The notes: a model not told the origin generated them from the letters alone. Counted from the first letter of the stretch, positions 15,616 through 26,216 are shown. The stretch is 64,000 nt of DNA from Gemmatimonas aurantiaca T-27 (GCF_000010305.1 NC_012489.1:186001-250000), one strand, 5' to 3'. Translations and numbers: made by a program.

Positions 15616-17223
15616 TCAGTTTCCGCTGCGGCGCGTTGCGGCGGGCTTGGCGACCGGTTCCTGCGCAGCGGCGGCGAAGATCTCCTGCTGCGTGGTGCCC
15701 TTGCGCATCAGTTCAACCGCGCGGCGGAGCTGGTTGTCGATGCGCAGGTTGCGGCGCAGCACCAGCGTGTCGCCGAACGCGACCTTGGCCACCCGGTCTT
15801 CGATGAACCGATCGACGTCGCTGGCGCCGGCGTCCCACACAGCCTTGTCGATCTTGACCGTGTCGGCCGTGAGGCGACGATACACCTCTTCACGCCAGGC
15901 CGGGTTCACGACGAAGTCCGGACGGACCTTGCCCTTCTGGTCTTCGGCCACGGCCAGGATATGTCCCTGATACTTGCCGAAGTACGGCAGCAATGCGCGC
16001 CGCAGCGTCTGTTCGGCGCTGGTCAGCGTATCCGGCGCGAGGATCATGTCGGGCGTGATACCACCGCCGCCATACAGTGTGCGGCCCGAGGCGGACTTGT
16101 ACGTGGGGCGCGCCTTGCGGACGGAATCCGTTTCCAGGGAGTCCGGCTGAACTTCGAGGAACTGGCCATCGGCGTTCAACTTCCGCTCCTTCTGGATGGA
16201 GCGACCCGACGGCGTGTACCACTTGCCCGTGGTGATCTTGAGGGCGTACCCGCCGTCGAGATTGTACACCGACTGCACCAGGCCCTTTCCGAATGATGTG
16301 GTGCCGAGCACGTAGGCGCGGTCGTAGTCCTGCAGGGCGCCGGCGACGATTTCCGAAGCCGAGGCCGAGCCACCGTCGACGAGCACGAGCAGCGGCACGT
16401 CGGGGGCGAGTGGATCCTGCTGCGACACGAACTTCTGGAACTCACCCCGTCCACGCACCGAAAGCAGTTCCTTCCCCTTCGGCAGGAAGAGGTTGGACAT
16501 CGAGAAGGCTTCCTCGAGAATGCCGCCCGGGTTGCCGCGCAGGTCGATGATCACGCCCTTCGCGCCCTTCTTGCGCAGCGCCAGCACGGAGTTGGCGATG
16601 TCTTCGGTGGTCTGTTCGGAGAAGCGGGTGAGCGGCACGTAGCCGGTGCGTTCGTCGAGCATCATGGCGAACGGCACGGCCGGCACGTGAATCTCGGCGC
16701 GCTTGAAGTTGAGTTTGACCGGCTGTGACACACCGACACGCAGGAACTGCACGTTGACGGGCGTGCCGATCGGACCGAGCAGCTTGTTCTGCACCTGCTG
16801 GGTGCTGAAGCCGCGGGTGTTGGTGGTGTCGATGTTGGCGATCTTGTCCCCTTCGAGCACACCGCCCTGTTCGGCCGGTGAATTGGGGAAGACCTTGTTG
16901 ACCGTCACGTAGTCGCCAACCTTCACGATCTCCATGCCGATACCGGCGTAGCGACCGTTGGTGTTACGCGAGAACTCTTCGAGCTGCTTGGGCGTGAAGA
17001 GTTCGGTGTAGGGGTCGTTGAGCTCCTTCACGAGCCCGCGGGCGGCCTTTTCGTAGAGCTGCTGCGCGTCGAGCGTGTCGACGTAACGCAGAGCCACGAA
17101 GGTCAGCACCTGGTCGAGTAGTTGTGCACCGCCGCGCGTTGCCTTGGCCTGCAGGGCAAAGCCCGAGGCGAGCAGGGGGACGAGCACGATCGCGGCCAGT
17201 GCCGCCTTGCGATTCCGGGTCAT
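15616..17223 (-). CDS. ctpA: Carboxy-terminal processing protease (S41)
   Basis: Periplasmic serine protease of 535 residues. N-terminal signal anchor (residues 7-27), the S41 N-terminal helical segment (LDQVLTFVALRYVDTLD), a PDZ domain (GIGMEIVKVGDYVTVNKVFPNSPAEQGGVLEGDKI) and the protease core. The nucleophilic Ser is in VDGGSASASEIVAGAL and the catalytic Lys in GTTSFGKGLVQSV. GNPGGIL is the oxyanion strand. The C-terminal 130 residues after GGGGITPD are an extra helical region seen in many longer Ctp proteases. Trims or degrades envelope proteins. Convention would also allow prc or ctpB as symbol. Confidence 0.92.
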   Translation of the reverse strand: MTRNRKAALAAIVLVPLLASGFALQAKATRGGAQLLDQVLTFVALRYVDTLDAQQLYEKAARGLVKELNDPYTELFTPKQLEEFSRNTNGRYAGIGMEIVKVGDYVTVNKVFPNSPAEQGGVLEGDKIANIDTTNTRGFSTQQVQNKLLGPIGTPVNVQFLRVGVSQPVKLNFKRAEIHVPAVPFAMMLDERTGYVPLTRFSEQTTEDIANSVLALRKKGAKGVIIDLRGNPGGILEEAFSMSNLFLPKGKELLSVRGRGEFQKFVSQQDPLAPDVPLLVLVDGGSASASEIVAGALQDYDRAYVLGTTSFGKGLVQSVYNLDGGYALKITTGKWYTPSGRSIQKERKLNADGQFLEVQPDSLETDSVRKARPTYKSASGRTLYGGGGITPDMILAPDTLTSAEQTLRRALLPYFGKYQGHILAVAEDQKGKVRPDFVVNPAWREEVYRRLTADTVKIDKAVWDAGASDVDRFIEDRVAKVAFGDTLVLRRNLRIDNQLRRAVELMRKGTTQQEIFAAAAQEPVAKPAATRRSGN

Positions 17224-17344
17224 GCGGGGTCTCTCGAAGGAAGGACCAGAAAAGTACTGCTCTTACGTACGCGTCGGAAAAGGTGCTGTTCCCGGTCGAT
17301 ATCCGAAGGGACCGGTCTGTATCACCTTCCCCTACCCGCTGAGC

Positions 17345-18202
17345 TCAGCTTTCGTCGCGCGGCCGGGAACCGAGGACGTAATCCACGTGCCACTGCCGGT
17401 CGTACTGCCGAATGGCGATGTCCCGCACCAGCCCGGCACTCAACAGCATTTCGTGCGCTGGTTGTAGGACGCGCTGGAGGTGGGAAGGGTATCGCTGGGT
17501 CAGCGGCAACTGCTCGGCCAGGCGCTCGAGGGGAATACGCCAGGAGAGGCGTCCATCGGCCCGGGCCACTTCAAGGATGCGGTACAGACGACGGGCAACC
17601 GGGGACGAAAGGGCGTGATACCGTGCCGCGGAGATCGTCACCACATGTCGCGCGGCCAGATTGGCGCGCAGGGTGCCTGACAGCGTGACCCGGGCGTCGC
17701 CGGGTTCGCCGGCGGCCAGGTTGCCGAACAGATGGAGTTGTTCGCGGTCGGCCACCCGTCGGCGCTGCACGGAGACGGTGGAGAGGACCGTGAAGCTGGT
17801 ATCGGCGTGGGCGGACTGCGCCGACCAGTAGGCGCCGATCGACTCGAGCGTGGTGCGTTCGAGTCGGGAGAGGGCGGCCCGGAGCTGCTCGTAGGTGCGC
17901 CCATCGGCGCGGCGGCCCATGGAGCGCAGGAAGGCGTGCAGGGTGAAGGTGATGGCCCCGTCGGCCGGGGCGCCCGCTTCGTGATAGCGGTGCAGCAGCT
18001 CGACGTAGACGTCCTGGTCGAAAGTACCGGGCAGGCGATCGCCAGGCGCGGGGATAACACGCCAGCGCCCACCGTTCTCGGTAGTAAACGAGACGGGCAC
18101 ATCGTCTGCGGAGTCGCTCAGACGGAAGAGCGGGAGTTCCTCGAGCGAGCGATCGAGGATGACTCCACGCGCAGCCGGGCGGCGGCGGGCGGCGAGTGAC
18201 AT
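17345..18202 (-). CDS. RepA/TrfA-like replication initiator protein
   Basis: A 285-residue protein resembling the replication initiator A group: an N-terminal LPLFRLSDSADDVPVSFTTENGGRWRVIPAPGDRLPGTFDQDVYVELL, then a winged-helix part with ITFTLHAFLRSMGRRADGRTYEQLRAALSRLERTTLES, and a second half ending SPVARRLYRILE and PLTQRYPSHLQRVLQPAHEML. This order matches plasmid Rep proteins with two winged helices. No other plasmid gene and no obvious iterons are near, so it may be a domesticated initiator. ATG 18202 is preferred; TTG 18250 would extend it by 16 residues into Pro/Arg-rich sequence. Confidence 0.6.
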   Translation of the reverse strand: MSLAARRRPAARGVILDRSLEELPLFRLSDSADDVPVSFTTENGGRWRVIPAPGDRLPGTFDQDVYVELLHRYHEAGAPADGAITFTLHAFLRSMGRRADGRTYEQLRAALSRLERTTLESIGAYWSAQSAHADTSFTVLSTVSVQRRRVADREQLHLFGNLAAGEPGDARVTLSGTLRANLAARHVVTISAARYHALSSPVARRLYRILEVARADGRLSWRIPLERLAEQLPLTQRYPSHLQRVLQPAHEMLLSAGLVRDIAIRQYDRQWHVDYVLGSRPRDES

Positions 18203-18251
18203 CGCGGTGAAAGGTGGGCGAGGCGTGCGGCGGGCGCTAGGCGGGGACAAT

Positions 18252-18356
18252 GGGAACTGCGGGAGATGGAACTGCGGGGGCTGGAACTACGGAAGCTGGA
18301 GGGACGGGAGCTGGGGGAACGGGAGCTGGAATGACGGGAGCTGGGACTACGGGGAA
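18252..18356. repeat. 15-bp tandem repeat array, seven copies
   Basis: Seven adjacent 15-bp units of the form TGGAACTACGGGAGC, diverged by 1-5 bases each, fill the gap between the stop of the threonine dehydratase gene and the RepA-like gene. Degenerate half-units continue to about 18400 and run into the end of the dehydratase gene. The + strand reads W-N-Y-G-S pentapeptides, but no start or gene context supports expression. Confidence 0.75.
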
Positions 18357-18392
18357 GAGCGGGAGTTGGAACGACGGTGGACTACGGGAAGA

Positions 18393-19397
18393 CTACGGCT
18401 GGAGGTGTTTGGCGTAGGTGGCGATATCGGTGTTACCCCCGCAGACCACGACGCCGACTTGTTGGCCGGCGAGTTGTTCACGCAATGGGAAGCGCAGGGC
18501 GGCCATCGCTGCGGCACCTGCGGGTTCGACCACCAGCTTGGCGCTGCGGAACAGCGTGCGCATGCCATCGCGGATCTGGTCGTCGCTCACGAGCACGATG
18601 TCATCGATGAAGCGTTTGTTGAGCGCATACGAATACGGCTCTGAGCGTGGCGAACCAAGAGAGTCGGCGATCGTGCGTACGGCTTCGATGGTCTGTGGGG
18701 AGCCGGCTTGGAAGCTGCGGTAGAGACTGTCGGCGCCTTCGGGTTCCACGACGTACACCTTTGTCGTGGGACGCCACTGTTTCACCGCGCAGGCGATGCC
18801 GCCGGTGAGACCGCCGCCACCGGAAGCCACGATGATGGCGTCGAGTGCGGTGTTCACCTCCGCCATTTGCTCCATGAACTCGAGGCCGACCGTGGCCGTG
18901 CCCAGTGCAGTCAGTGGGCCTTCAAACGGATGCACCTGCGTGCGGCCTTCGTCGGCGATGATCTCTTCGACACGCTCGAAGGCGATGTGAATGGTGTCGA
19001 CGAGTTCGGCGATGCCACCGAGATCGCGGAAGAGCTGAATGCGATACGGGTTTGCCGTGCGGGGCATGACCACCTTCGCGGTCGTGCCGAGTTGCCGTGC
19101 CGAGTAGGCGAGCGAGATGGCGTGATTGCCCGCGGAGACACCGGTCACGCCGCGCTCGCGCGCTTCCGGTGTGAGCTCGGCCATCACGGTGAGTGCACCG
19201 CGCGGCTTGAAGCTGCCGGTGTGCTGGAAGAGTTCTTCCTTGAGCCACACGCCGGTGGTGGCGCCCACTTCGGCTGAGAGGGCGTCGTCGAAGATGCGGC
19301 GAACCGGTGTGGTGATCACACGATTCCCGAGACGTTCACGCGCGGCGCGGATGTCTTCGAGCGAAGGAAACGGAACCGTTTCAGGTGTGTACGTCAC
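18393..19397 (-). CDS. Threonine/serine dehydratase (PLP)
   Basis: Fold-type II PLP enzyme of 334 residues that deaminates threonine (or serine) to a 2-oxo acid and ammonia. The PLP Lys is in HTGSFKPRGA. GVSAGNHAISLAYSARQLG binds the substrate carboxylate, and the phosphate-binding glycine loop is SGGGGLTGGIA. There is no C-terminal ACT/regulatory domain, so it is the short, catabolic type (TdcB-like) rather than biosynthetic IlvA. The GTG at 19397 lies 2 nt after the stop of the preceding S51 gene, which implies translational coupling. Serine racemase is an alternative of the same fold. Confidence 0.88.
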   Translation of the reverse strand: MTYTPETVPFPSLEDIRAARERLGNRVITTPVRRIFDDALSAEVGATTGVWLKEELFQHTGSFKPRGALTVMAELTPEARERGVTGVSAGNHAISLAYSARQLGTTAKVVMPRTANPYRIQLFRDLGGIAELVDTIHIAFERVEEIIADEGRTQVHPFEGPLTALGTATVGLEFMEQMAEVNTALDAIIVASGGGGLTGGIACAVKQWRPTTKVYVVEPEGADSLYRSFQAGSPQTIEAVRTIADSLGSPRSEPYSYALNKRFIDDIVLVSDDQIRDGMRTLFRSAKLVVEPAGAAAMAALRFPLREQLAGQQVGVVVCGGNTDIATYAKHLQP

Positions 19398-19399
19398 GG

Positions 19400-20224
19400 C
19401 TACAGCATCTCGGGTTGCATCACCTTCTCCGTCACCTTGCCGTTCTCGACACTCACGTAGTACACCTTGGCGTCGGCGCGGGTGTGCACGACCCGCTTCA
19501 CTGCGTTGTCTTCGAAGTAGATGCCGGCATCGTTGTCGCAGGCATAGCCAGGCTTCATCTCTCCTGAGCCGATCAGCTTGTGGTACAGCGGACGGCGACC
19601 GGCTTCGGCGTCGTAGTGCGGTGAGTGACTGCCCTTGAGGAAGCCAAGACACTTCACGATGGACAGCGCCTTCGGGCGCGAGTCGGTGGTGCCTTCTTCG
19701 AACCAGCACAGCGAACCCGCTGACGCCCCACCGAGTACGATGCCGCGGTCCCAGGCTTCGCGCAGCACGACATCGATACCCTGCGCTTTCCAGATGGCCT
19801 GTTGATTGAGCGTGTTGCCGCCGGAGCAGACGATGGCGTCGGCCGAAAGCAGCACTTCATCCCAGCCTTGGGTCTGCGAAAGACTTTCGATGAAGACGTT
19901 CTGCACGAACGGCTCCACGTTGAGTGGTGCGCAGGCCTGGAAAAAGCCGATGGAGGTCTCTGGCGCATCAGCCGATGCGGTGGGCAAGAAGCAGATCCGC
20001 GGGCGTGACTTGCCGGTGAGTTGCGCCATGTAGCCGATGAACTTCGTCCGGAAACCGCCGCCGGCAATGAGGATCTTGCGAGTGGCGCGCGGAGCGTTGG
20101 AGGCGATGTCGGTCATGGGCAGGGGCTCGGCGGCGTGGGCGGGTGAGAAGGAGGGGATCAGGGCGCCGGAGGCGATGGCGCCTGCCGCACCGAAGGACGT
20201 GGAGACAAAGTCGCGACGTTTCAT
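19400..20224 (-). CDS. Exported S51-family peptidase (cyanophycinase/dipeptidase E-like)
   Basis: A 274-residue protein with a twin-arginine-type signal ([16 protein letters not shown], cleaved after AHA). The mature part has the S51 pattern: [36 protein letters not shown] and the nucleophile elbow [18 protein letters not shown], with the Ser in GASAGS. His follows in KGSHSPHYD. Family members cleave Asp-containing dipeptides or cyanophycin. Its ATG overlaps the stop of the SEC-C gene (ATGA) and its stop is 2 nt before the dehydratase GTG, so the three form one operon. Confidence 0.82.
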   Translation of the reverse strand: MKRRDFVSTSFGAAGAIASGALIPSFSPAHAAEPLPMTDIASNAPRATRKILIAGGGFRTKFIGYMAQLTGKSRPRICFLPTASADAPETSIGFFQACAPLNVEPFVQNVFIESLSQTQGWDEVLLSADAIVCSGGNTLNQQAIWKAQGIDVVLREAWDRGIVLGGASAGSLCWFEEGTTDSRPKALSIVKCLGFLKGSHSPHYDAEAGRRPLYHKLIGSGEMKPGYACDNDAGIYFEDNAVKRVVHTRADAKVYYVSVENGKVTEKVMQPEML

Positions 20225-21069
20225 GTGGACTCTCCGGGAGGTTCGCCGAGGATACCATCGTGGAGGGGGCTTCCGCCGTGGCCAGCGGCATTCCAGTACC
20301 CCGATGCACGTTCGTGCCACGCATGACGCAGGGTCACGTGCAGCAGCGGATCGGCCAGGAATTCACGTGGCACGCGGGCGGCCGATGCACGATCTGTGGC
20401 CACACCGGCCATGTCGCGCACTTGTTGTGCGATCTGCTCGGCTTCGTCCATGGGCAGCAGGTCGAGATGTGTGCCGAGGATGAGCTGGATGTCGTCGAGC
20501 GTGAGCACGTAACCGAGACAGACATCGTCGGGTTGTTCACCCAGTGTGCCCGCATCGTCGTACACGAAGGCCGTGGTACCGGTGAGCAGGTCGTGCAGGC
20601 CGTAACCGACTCCCACGTCCACCTGCGTCACGCGCCAGAGTCCGATGCGCGACTCGTGTTGCGCGATGAGCAGCGCGTCCACGTCGGCATCCATGCGTGC
20701 GCCGTGACGGGCGCGTTGCATCTCGAGCCATTGCACGGCGGGCGTGGCCGTGGTGGCCGAGGCCGGGCGATGATGCAGCAACCAGTGGGCGTAGAAACTC
20801 TCGTCGTATTCAGAGAGTTCATTGTCGGGGCCACCGGCGAATTGATCGAGGGCGGCATTGGCCCACTCGGCGCCGAGTTTGCGATCACACCAGTCGAGCA
20901 GCTCCTGATGGATGCGCCGATCGCGCTCGATGAGTTGCACGGCGCGCTGCAGGCGCTCGCGTTCGGGCGCAGGCAGGGCCGCGACTTCGGGGGGCACGGC
21001 GGCGCCGTGGCATTTCTTGAACTTGCGGCCTGAGCCACAGGGGCAGGGCGCGTTGCGATCGACGGACAC
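20221..21069 (-). CDS. SEC-C motif protein
   Basis: A 282-residue protein with an N-terminal SEC-C zinc-binding motif, [17 protein letters not shown], the same C-x-C-8-C-H module that ends SecA. The rest is helical and acidic with Trp-rich stretches ([17 protein letters not shown]) and matches nothing I recognise. SEC-C proteins often serve as adaptors or metal-binding accessory factors; the partner here is unknown. It starts 49 nt after the stop of the SDR gene and overlaps the S51 gene by 4 nt. Confidence 0.75.
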   Translation of the reverse strand: MSVDRNAPCPCGSGRKFKKCHGAAVPPEVAALPAPERERLQRAVQLIERDRRIHQELLDWCDRKLGAEWANAALDQFAGGPDNELSEYDESFYAHWLLHHRPASATTATPAVQWLEMQRARHGARMDADVDALLIAQHESRIGLWRVTQVDVGVGYGLHDLLTGTTAFVYDDAGTLGEQPDDVCLGYVLTLDDIQLILGTHLDLLPMDEAEQIAQQVRDMAGVATDRASAARVPREFLADPLLHVTLRHAWHERASGYWNAAGHGGSPLHDGILGEPPGEST

Positions 21070-21118
21070 AGAGCGACTGCGAAAGGGATCCGACAGGAAG
21101 GCTGGCGTTGTGACGGTG

Positions 21119-21850
21119 TTACGCCAGCGTGATGACCTGCCCCGTGATATTGCGGGCGGCTGGGCTCACGAGGAAGGCTACCACGTCGGCCACCGATTCG
21201 CGCTCCACGTAAAACGTCTTGTCTCCCATATCGGCGAGATTGGTCGCCGTACGGATGGCGGTTGGCGCCACGGCGTTGGCGCGCACACCGTGAGCTTTTT
21301 CGTCGAGTGCGACCGTGCGCATGAGGGCAAGCACACCACTTTTGGCAGCGGCGTAGGCGGCGAGGCCCTTGGGGGAACCGCCTGGCAGCGCCGACGCGGA
21401 GCCAAAGTAGACGAGACTGCCTTTGGCCTCCCGCAGGGCGGGCAGGAACGCGCGCGTGGTGGCGAAGGCCGTGTCGACGTTGATGGCGAATTGCTGGTGC
21501 CAGGCGTCGGGATCGGCTTCGTCGAGTGGGCCCGTCGCGCCAAACCCGCCGGCAACGCAGACGACAGCATGCACACGGCTCGTCTTGTGCGCCAACAACA
21601 CCTCGGCTGCCACCGATTCGGCGGCCGCTGGACTGGCCAGGTCGGCGGCGTGGGCGGTGAAGCGCTGGCCGGATGGTGATGCGGTCAACTCAGCGGTACG
21701 GGCCTGCGCTTCATCCAGCGTGCGGCCGATCAGCGCGAGGGAGAAACCTGTCGCCGCAAAGTGGGCGGCGAGGGTTTCACCGAGTTGGCTGGGACGGCCA
21801 GCGCCGGTGATGACAACAAGTGCGTTGGGAAATTTGGTCGCGTTTGGCAT
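21119..21850 (-). CDS. Short-chain dehydrogenase/reductase
   Basis: Classical SDR of 243 residues. The nucleotide-binding motif reads [17 protein letters not shown] (TGxxxxxG form), then [16 protein letters not shown] in place of NNAG, the catalytic Ser in [12 protein letters not shown] and the YxxxK in [11 protein letters not shown], followed by [13 protein letters not shown]. The Asn-Ala-Gly motif is altered (CVAGG), which is common in divergent members. The ATG at 21850 gives a normal family start; the open frame upstream is antisense to the next gene. Substrate unknown. It is the first gene of the leftward run ending at 14426. Confidence 0.85.
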   Translation of the reverse strand: MPNATKFPNALVVITGAGRPSQLGETLAAHFAATGFSLALIGRTLDEAQARTAELTASPSGQRFTAHAADLASPAAAESVAAEVLLAHKTSRVHAVVCVAGGFGATGPLDEADPDAWHQQFAINVDTAFATTRAFLPALREAKGSLVYFGSASALPGGSPKGLAAYAAAKSGVLALMRTVALDEKAHGVRANAVAPTAIRTATNLADMGDKTFYVERESVADVVAFLVSPAARNITGQVITLA

Positions 21851-21954
21851 GGCATGCTCATCTTCGTGTCGACAGTATTGGCAGGGTCGTTCCGAGACGC
21901 GAGGTATTGTTTCGCGCACCCAACGTGCCGACCCATGACCTGAACTACAACTGT

Positions 21955-22935
21955 ATGCCCGGATTCTGGATGGTGCGAGCTGGCGAGGGGGGATATCTCG
22001 CCAAGGAGTTTGTGGAGAAGGAGTGTGTCGCTGTCGGATTCGATGGCGTTGGATCATTTGAGCAGCTGACCACTCTCGGTGCCTTCAAGGGGAGACTGCT
22101 CGGGGTCTATCCCGATGATTCTCCTGGAAAGCGAGCAGGAGCAGCTGGGGTGGGTCACAAGTTTCGCACGCTAGTTCAGCGGGGCGACCGCATCCTCACG
22201 TATGATCCGGATACCCGACTGTACCATCTGGGTCGTGTAGAGGGGGACTACGAGTATCGCCCCGGGTTTGTGAGCGACTATTCACACGTGCGAAGAGTGA
22301 AGTGGGATCGGCAGATTCTTCGCGACACGCTCTCCTCAGGCGTTCGCAATACACTGGGATCCACTCTCACGTTGTTCGAGCCGGGTGATGCGATATTGCA
22401 GGAGATGCTGAGGTCGGGAGTATCCGCAGAGACTCCCGCCGTCCTGGATGAGGAGGATCGAGGTGACGAGACGACCATCTATCTCGAACAGTTAAGCCGC
22501 TCACATGAATTCATCGCGGATCGGGTCAACCGGCTGTCTCCCCATGAAATGGAACAGCTGCTGGCTGCTCTTCTTCGGACCATGGGATTCAAGGCCCGCG
22601 TAACGCTACCTGGGCCCGATCGAGGGCGGGATGTAGTTGCTTCTCCTGATGGTCTCGGCCTTCAGAGTCCGCGCATTTTCTGTGAAGTCAAACATCGCAA
22701 GGGTTCGATCGGTGCGCCGGAGGTTCGTAGCTTCACTTCCACGCTGCGGGGAGATGATCGCGGGCTGTTTCTCAGCACAGGTGGGTTCACGCGGGAGGCG
22801 AAGTATGAAGGTGACCGCTCACACGTGCCCGTCACTCTTGTGGATCTGGAAGAGCTGGTACGCCTTGTGGTTGAACACTATGAGCAGTTCGATACTGTCG
22901 GTCGCGCGCTGATCCCGCTGGACCGGGTATACTAG
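21955..22935 (+). CDS. Mrr-type restriction endonuclease with EVE-like N-terminus
   Basis: A 326-residue defence nuclease. The C-terminal Mrr_cat domain (about residues 185-310) starts NRLSPHEMEQLLAALLRTMGF. It has the PD-(D/E)xK core GPDRGRDVV followed by FCEVKHRKGSIGAPEVRSF, with Asp, Glu and Lys in place and the trailing Glu. The N-terminal half (FWMVRAGEGGYLAKEF, LLGVYPDDSPGKRA, DRILTYDP, YHLGRVEGDY) resembles EVE/PUA-like modified-base readers. Together they suggest cutting of modified DNA. First gene of the defence island, convergent with hsdR. No clear RBS; ATG 21955 is the first in frame after the SDR promoter region. Confidence 0.8.
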   Translation: MPGFWMVRAGEGGYLAKEFVEKECVAVGFDGVGSFEQLTTLGAFKGRLLGVYPDDSPGKRAGAAGVGHKFRTLVQRGDRILTYDPDTRLYHLGRVEGDYEYRPGFVSDYSHVRRVKWDRQILRDTLSSGVRNTLGSTLTLFEPGDAILQEMLRSGVSAETPAVLDEEDRGDETTIYLEQLSRSHEFIADRVNRLSPHEMEQLLAALLRTMGFKARVTLPGPDRGRDVVASPDGLGLQSPRIFCEVKHRKGSIGAPEVRSFTSTLRGDDRGLFLSTGGFTREAKYEGDRSHVPVTLVDLEELVRLVVEHYEQFDTVGRALIPLDRVY

Positions 22936-23015
22936 CCCGTGGGGTAACAGAACCGCACAGCGCAAGGTTCCTCGAGGGTTCCTCAACGTCTGCTGTACGC
23001 TCTCATGCGCCCGGG

Positions 23016-26000
23016 TCACGCAGCGATCGCCCACTCACTGCTTAGCAATTCCGCCTGCTCCAACACCGTCTGCGTGGCCCGCTCCTGTTTGTCAGGTGGA
23101 TAGCCGTACTTGCGGAGGATGCGTTTGACGTACACGCGCAATTGCGCGCGCATGTTGTCGCGGATGGCCCAGTCGATCGACACATTCTTTCGGATTGTGG
23201 CTACGAGTTCACGGGCAATGACCCGCAGTTGCTCGTCTCCGAGCACCTGAACGGCGCTGTCGTTCACTTCGAGCGCGTCGTAAAACGCCAGTTCATCGTC
23301 GGTGAGCCCAAGCGCCTCGCCGCGGGCGTTGGCGGCCCGCATGTCCTTGGCCAGCTTGATGAGTTCTTCGATGATTTGTGCGGTTTCCACCGCCCGGTTC
23401 TGATACCGGCGCAGCGCCTGCTCCAGCAGGCCGGCAAACGAGCGCGCCTGCACTACGTTGCGCCGTGAGCGGGTCCGGATTTCTCCTTTCAGCAGTTTCT
23501 GCAACAGCTCCACGGCCAGATTGCGGTGCGGCATGCCACGCACCTCCGCCAGAAACTCATCGGAGAGAATCGAGATATCCGGCTTCTTGAGCCCCGCCGC
23601 GGTGAATACGTCGATGACTTCGTCCGACACGAGCGCCTTGGAAACGATCTGCCGAATGGCGTGTTCCACATCGCTTCTCGGTCGAGCTCTGCCCACCTCG
23701 TTCTTGGCCAGCACAGCCCGAACAGCCTGGAAGAATCCCACATCGTCGCGAATGTGCATGGCGGTGTCGTGAGGCACGGCCAAGGCAAAGGCGCGCGTCA
23801 GTTCGCTGACATGCCGCATGAGGCGCTCCTTGCCGTCTGGAAGTGCCAGCACATGCTCCTGAGCCGCCGGCAAAAGGGACAGTCGCTGCTGCGCCGTGCC
23901 AACATACCACGCGCTACGGTCAAAACCGTGGAATAGGCCGACACAGATCTCATGCTTCTCCAACATTACGGCCACGGCCTCTTCCTGATCGAGTGCCGTC
24001 TTGCCCGTGCCTCCTGCTTCAGTGTAGGTGGCGAGTGCACTCTTGAGCGCATCGGCAAGACCCAGATAGTCCACCACGAGCCCACCCGGTTTGTCCTTGA
24101 ATACGCGATTCACTCGGGCGATGGCTTGCATGAGCCCGTGGCCTCGCATCGGCTTGTCCACGTACATCGTGGCGAGGCTCGGGCAGTCGAAGCCCGTGAG
24201 CCACATGTCGCGCACGATGACGAGTCGAAATCCACTCGATCCATCGCGGAATCGGGTGGCGAGGGCCTCGCGGTCAGTCTTGTTGCGGATGTGAGGCTGC
24301 CAGTCGACGGGGTCGCTCGCCGATCCGGTCATGACGATCTTCAGCAGTCCTTCGTCGTTGCGATCACTGTGCCATTCAGGACGCAGCGCGACAATTCTGT
24401 TGTACAACGCCACCGCAATGCGTCGACTCATGACCACGATCATGGCCTTGCCGTCGAGCACCTCGTTGCGGCGCTCGAAGTGATCCACGATATCCCGGGC
24501 AATGAGATCGAGTCGCGTGTCGGCGCCGGCGATGACCTCGAGCTGCGCCCATTTGCTCTTGAGTTGCTCCTTGCGCTCGACTTCCTCTCCTTCCGTGACT
24601 TCCTCGAATGCCGAATCGATGCCCAACTTCTCTGATTCTGCAAACTCAAGTTTTGCCAAGCGGCTTTCGTAGTAGATGGGTACAGTCGCTCCGTCGACCA
24701 CCGCGCGCTGGATATCGTACACGCTGATGTATTCGCCGAACACCTGCCGCGTGTTGGCATCGGCTTTTTCGATCGGTGTTCCGGTGAATCCCACGAACGA
24801 GGCGTTTGGCAAAGCATCGCGCATGTGTCCGGCGAAGCCATCGTGGAATTCGTACTGACTGCGGTGCGCCTCGTCGGCAATGACGATCACATTGCGGCGG
24901 TCCGAGAGCGGGGGATGTTTGTCGCCCCGTTCATCGGGCATGAACTTCTGGATGGTGGTGAAAATCACGCCACCCGCGCTCACGGCGAGTTGCTTCCGCA
25001 GGTCGGCGCGGTCCTTGGCCTGCACCGGTTCCTGGCGCAGCAGGTTGCGGCAACGCGCGAAGGTGCCGAACAGTTGTTCGTCCAGATCGTTGCGGTCGGT
25101 GATCACCACCACCGTGGGGTTGGCCATGCCGGGGTGCAGGATCACCCGTCCGGCATAGAAGGCCATGGTGAGACTCTTCCCCGATCCCTGGGTGTGCCAC
25201 ACCACGCCGACGCGGCGGTCGCCGGGTTCCCCACCGGGTTGCTCACCGGATGAATAGCGCCCGATGTTTTCGGCAATACGGTCGGGGTTGACGCTGCGCG
25301 CGGCCCGCAGGGTTTCTTCCACCGCCACGTTGACGGCGTGATACTGGTGATATCCCGCCAACTTTTTGACGAGCGGGCCGTCATCTTCCTGCTCGAAGGC
25401 CACGAAGTAGTGCAGCAGGTCGAGGAAGCGACGGTGTTCGAACACACCGTGCAGCAAGACTTCCAGCTCAGACAGTGAACTCGGCGCACTCGTGGTTCCG
25501 CTCACCGTGCGCCAAGGCTTGAACCATTCCTTGCCGGCGCCGAGCGCGCCGATGCGCGCCTGAACCCCGTCGGAAATCACCAGAGCCAGATTGCTGGTGA
25601 ACAGGGTCGGGATCTGTGCCTGATAGGTCTGCAACTGCTGCCAAGCCGACCAGATGGTGGCGTTTTCGTCGGCGGCGTTCTTGAGTTCGAGCACGGCAAG
25701 TGGCAGTCCGTTGACAAACACCACCACGTCAGGCCGGCGGTGGTGTTGTCCCTCGGCCACGGAGAACTGGTTGACGGCCAGCCAGTTGTTGTTCGTCGGC
25801 GTGTCGAAGTCGAAGATCTGCACCTGTCCGCCGCCAATTGATCCGTCGGGACGCCGAAACTCGACCTCCACGCCATTCAGCAGCATGCGATGCATGGCGC
25901 GATTGCGGTCCATGGCCGACGGGGCGTCGAGGCGGGTCAGTTTGCGGTACGCCTCGTCGATGGCCTCCGCCTGAAGCAACGGATTGAGGCGGAGGAGGGC

Positions 26001-26165
26001 TGCGCGGAGCCGGTGTTCCAGGACCACGTCGCGATAGCCGGGGTCGCTGCGTTCGGCGCCAGGTTCTCCGGCTGCCATATCGGGACCGTGCCGGACCTCA
26101 TAACCGAGCCCGGCCAGCCACTCGAGGGCGGCGTCTTCGACGATCGATTCAGAGAAACGAGGCAT
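23016..26165 (-). CDS. hsdR: Type I restriction enzyme R subunit
   Basis: A 1049-residue restriction and translocation subunit. The nuclease domain at about 160-190 reads [18 protein letters not shown], the PD-(D/E)xK motif. The motor follows: Walker [17 protein letters not shown], Walker [18 protein letters not shown], then the second RecA lobe with [33 protein letters not shown]. The C-terminal 250 residues are the helical HsdM-binding region. Length is normal. Last gene of the operon hsdM-hsdS-AlbA_2-hsdR, with a palindrome in the 164-bp gap upstream that may let it be controlled separately. Confidence 0.95.
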   Translation of the reverse strand: MPRFSESIVEDAALEWLAGLGYEVRHGPDMAAGEPGAERSDPGYRDVVLEHRLRAALLRLNPLLQAEAIDEAYRKLTRLDAPSAMDRNRAMHRMLLNGVEVEFRRPDGSIGGGQVQIFDFDTPTNNNWLAVNQFSVAEGQHHRRPDVVVFVNGLPLAVLELKNAADENATIWSAWQQLQTYQAQIPTLFTSNLALVISDGVQARIGALGAGKEWFKPWRTVSGTTSAPSSLSELEVLLHGVFEHRRFLDLLHYFVAFEQEDDGPLVKKLAGYHQYHAVNVAVEETLRAARSVNPDRIAENIGRYSSGEQPGGEPGDRRVGVVWHTQGSGKSLTMAFYAGRVILHPGMANPTVVVITDRNDLDEQLFGTFARCRNLLRQEPVQAKDRADLRKQLAVSAGGVIFTTIQKFMPDERGDKHPPLSDRRNVIVIADEAHRSQYEFHDGFAGHMRDALPNASFVGFTGTPIEKADANTRQVFGEYISVYDIQRAVVDGATVPIYYESRLAKLEFAESEKLGIDSAFEEVTEGEEVERKEQLKSKWAQLEVIAGADTRLDLIARDIVDHFERRNEVLDGKAMIVVMSRRIAVALYNRIVALRPEWHSDRNDEGLLKIVMTGSASDPVDWQPHIRNKTDREALATRFRDGSSGFRLVIVRDMWLTGFDCPSLATMYVDKPMRGHGLMQAIARVNRVFKDKPGGLVVDYLGLADALKSALATYTEAGGTGKTALDQEEAVAVMLEKHEICVGLFHGFDRSAWYVGTAQQRLSLLPAAQEHVLALPDGKERLMRHVSELTRAFALAVPHDTAMHIRDDVGFFQAVRAVLAKNEVGRARPRSDVEHAIRQIVSKALVSDEVIDVFTAAGLKKPDISILSDEFLAEVRGMPHRNLAVELLQKLLKGEIRTRSRRNVVQARSFAGLLEQALRRYQNRAVETAQIIEELIKLAKDMRAANARGEALGLTDDELAFYDALEVNDSAVQVLGDEQLRVIARELVATIRKNVSIDWAIRDNMRAQLRVYVKRILRKYGYPPDKQERATQTVLEQAELLSSEWAIAA

Positions 26166-26199
26166 TCCGTCCGGTGGGATCCGGGAAAGGCTTAAATAA

Positions 26200-26216
26200 G
26201 CAAGTCAATGACTTGC
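26200..26216. promoter_or_regulatory. 17-bp palindrome upstream of hsdR
   Basis: GCAAGTCA-A-TGACTTGC, a perfect palindrome 34 nt before the hsdR start, in an AT-rich spacer of 164 bp inside an otherwise tight operon. Candidate operator or attenuating hairpin. No T-run follows on the leftward strand. Confidence 0.5.

Noticed and set aside
18252-18356. Tandem repeats considered as a CRISPR array or a protein repeat
   Set aside because: Units are contiguous with no spacers, too short, and the + strand frame W-N-Y-G-S has no start or RBS.
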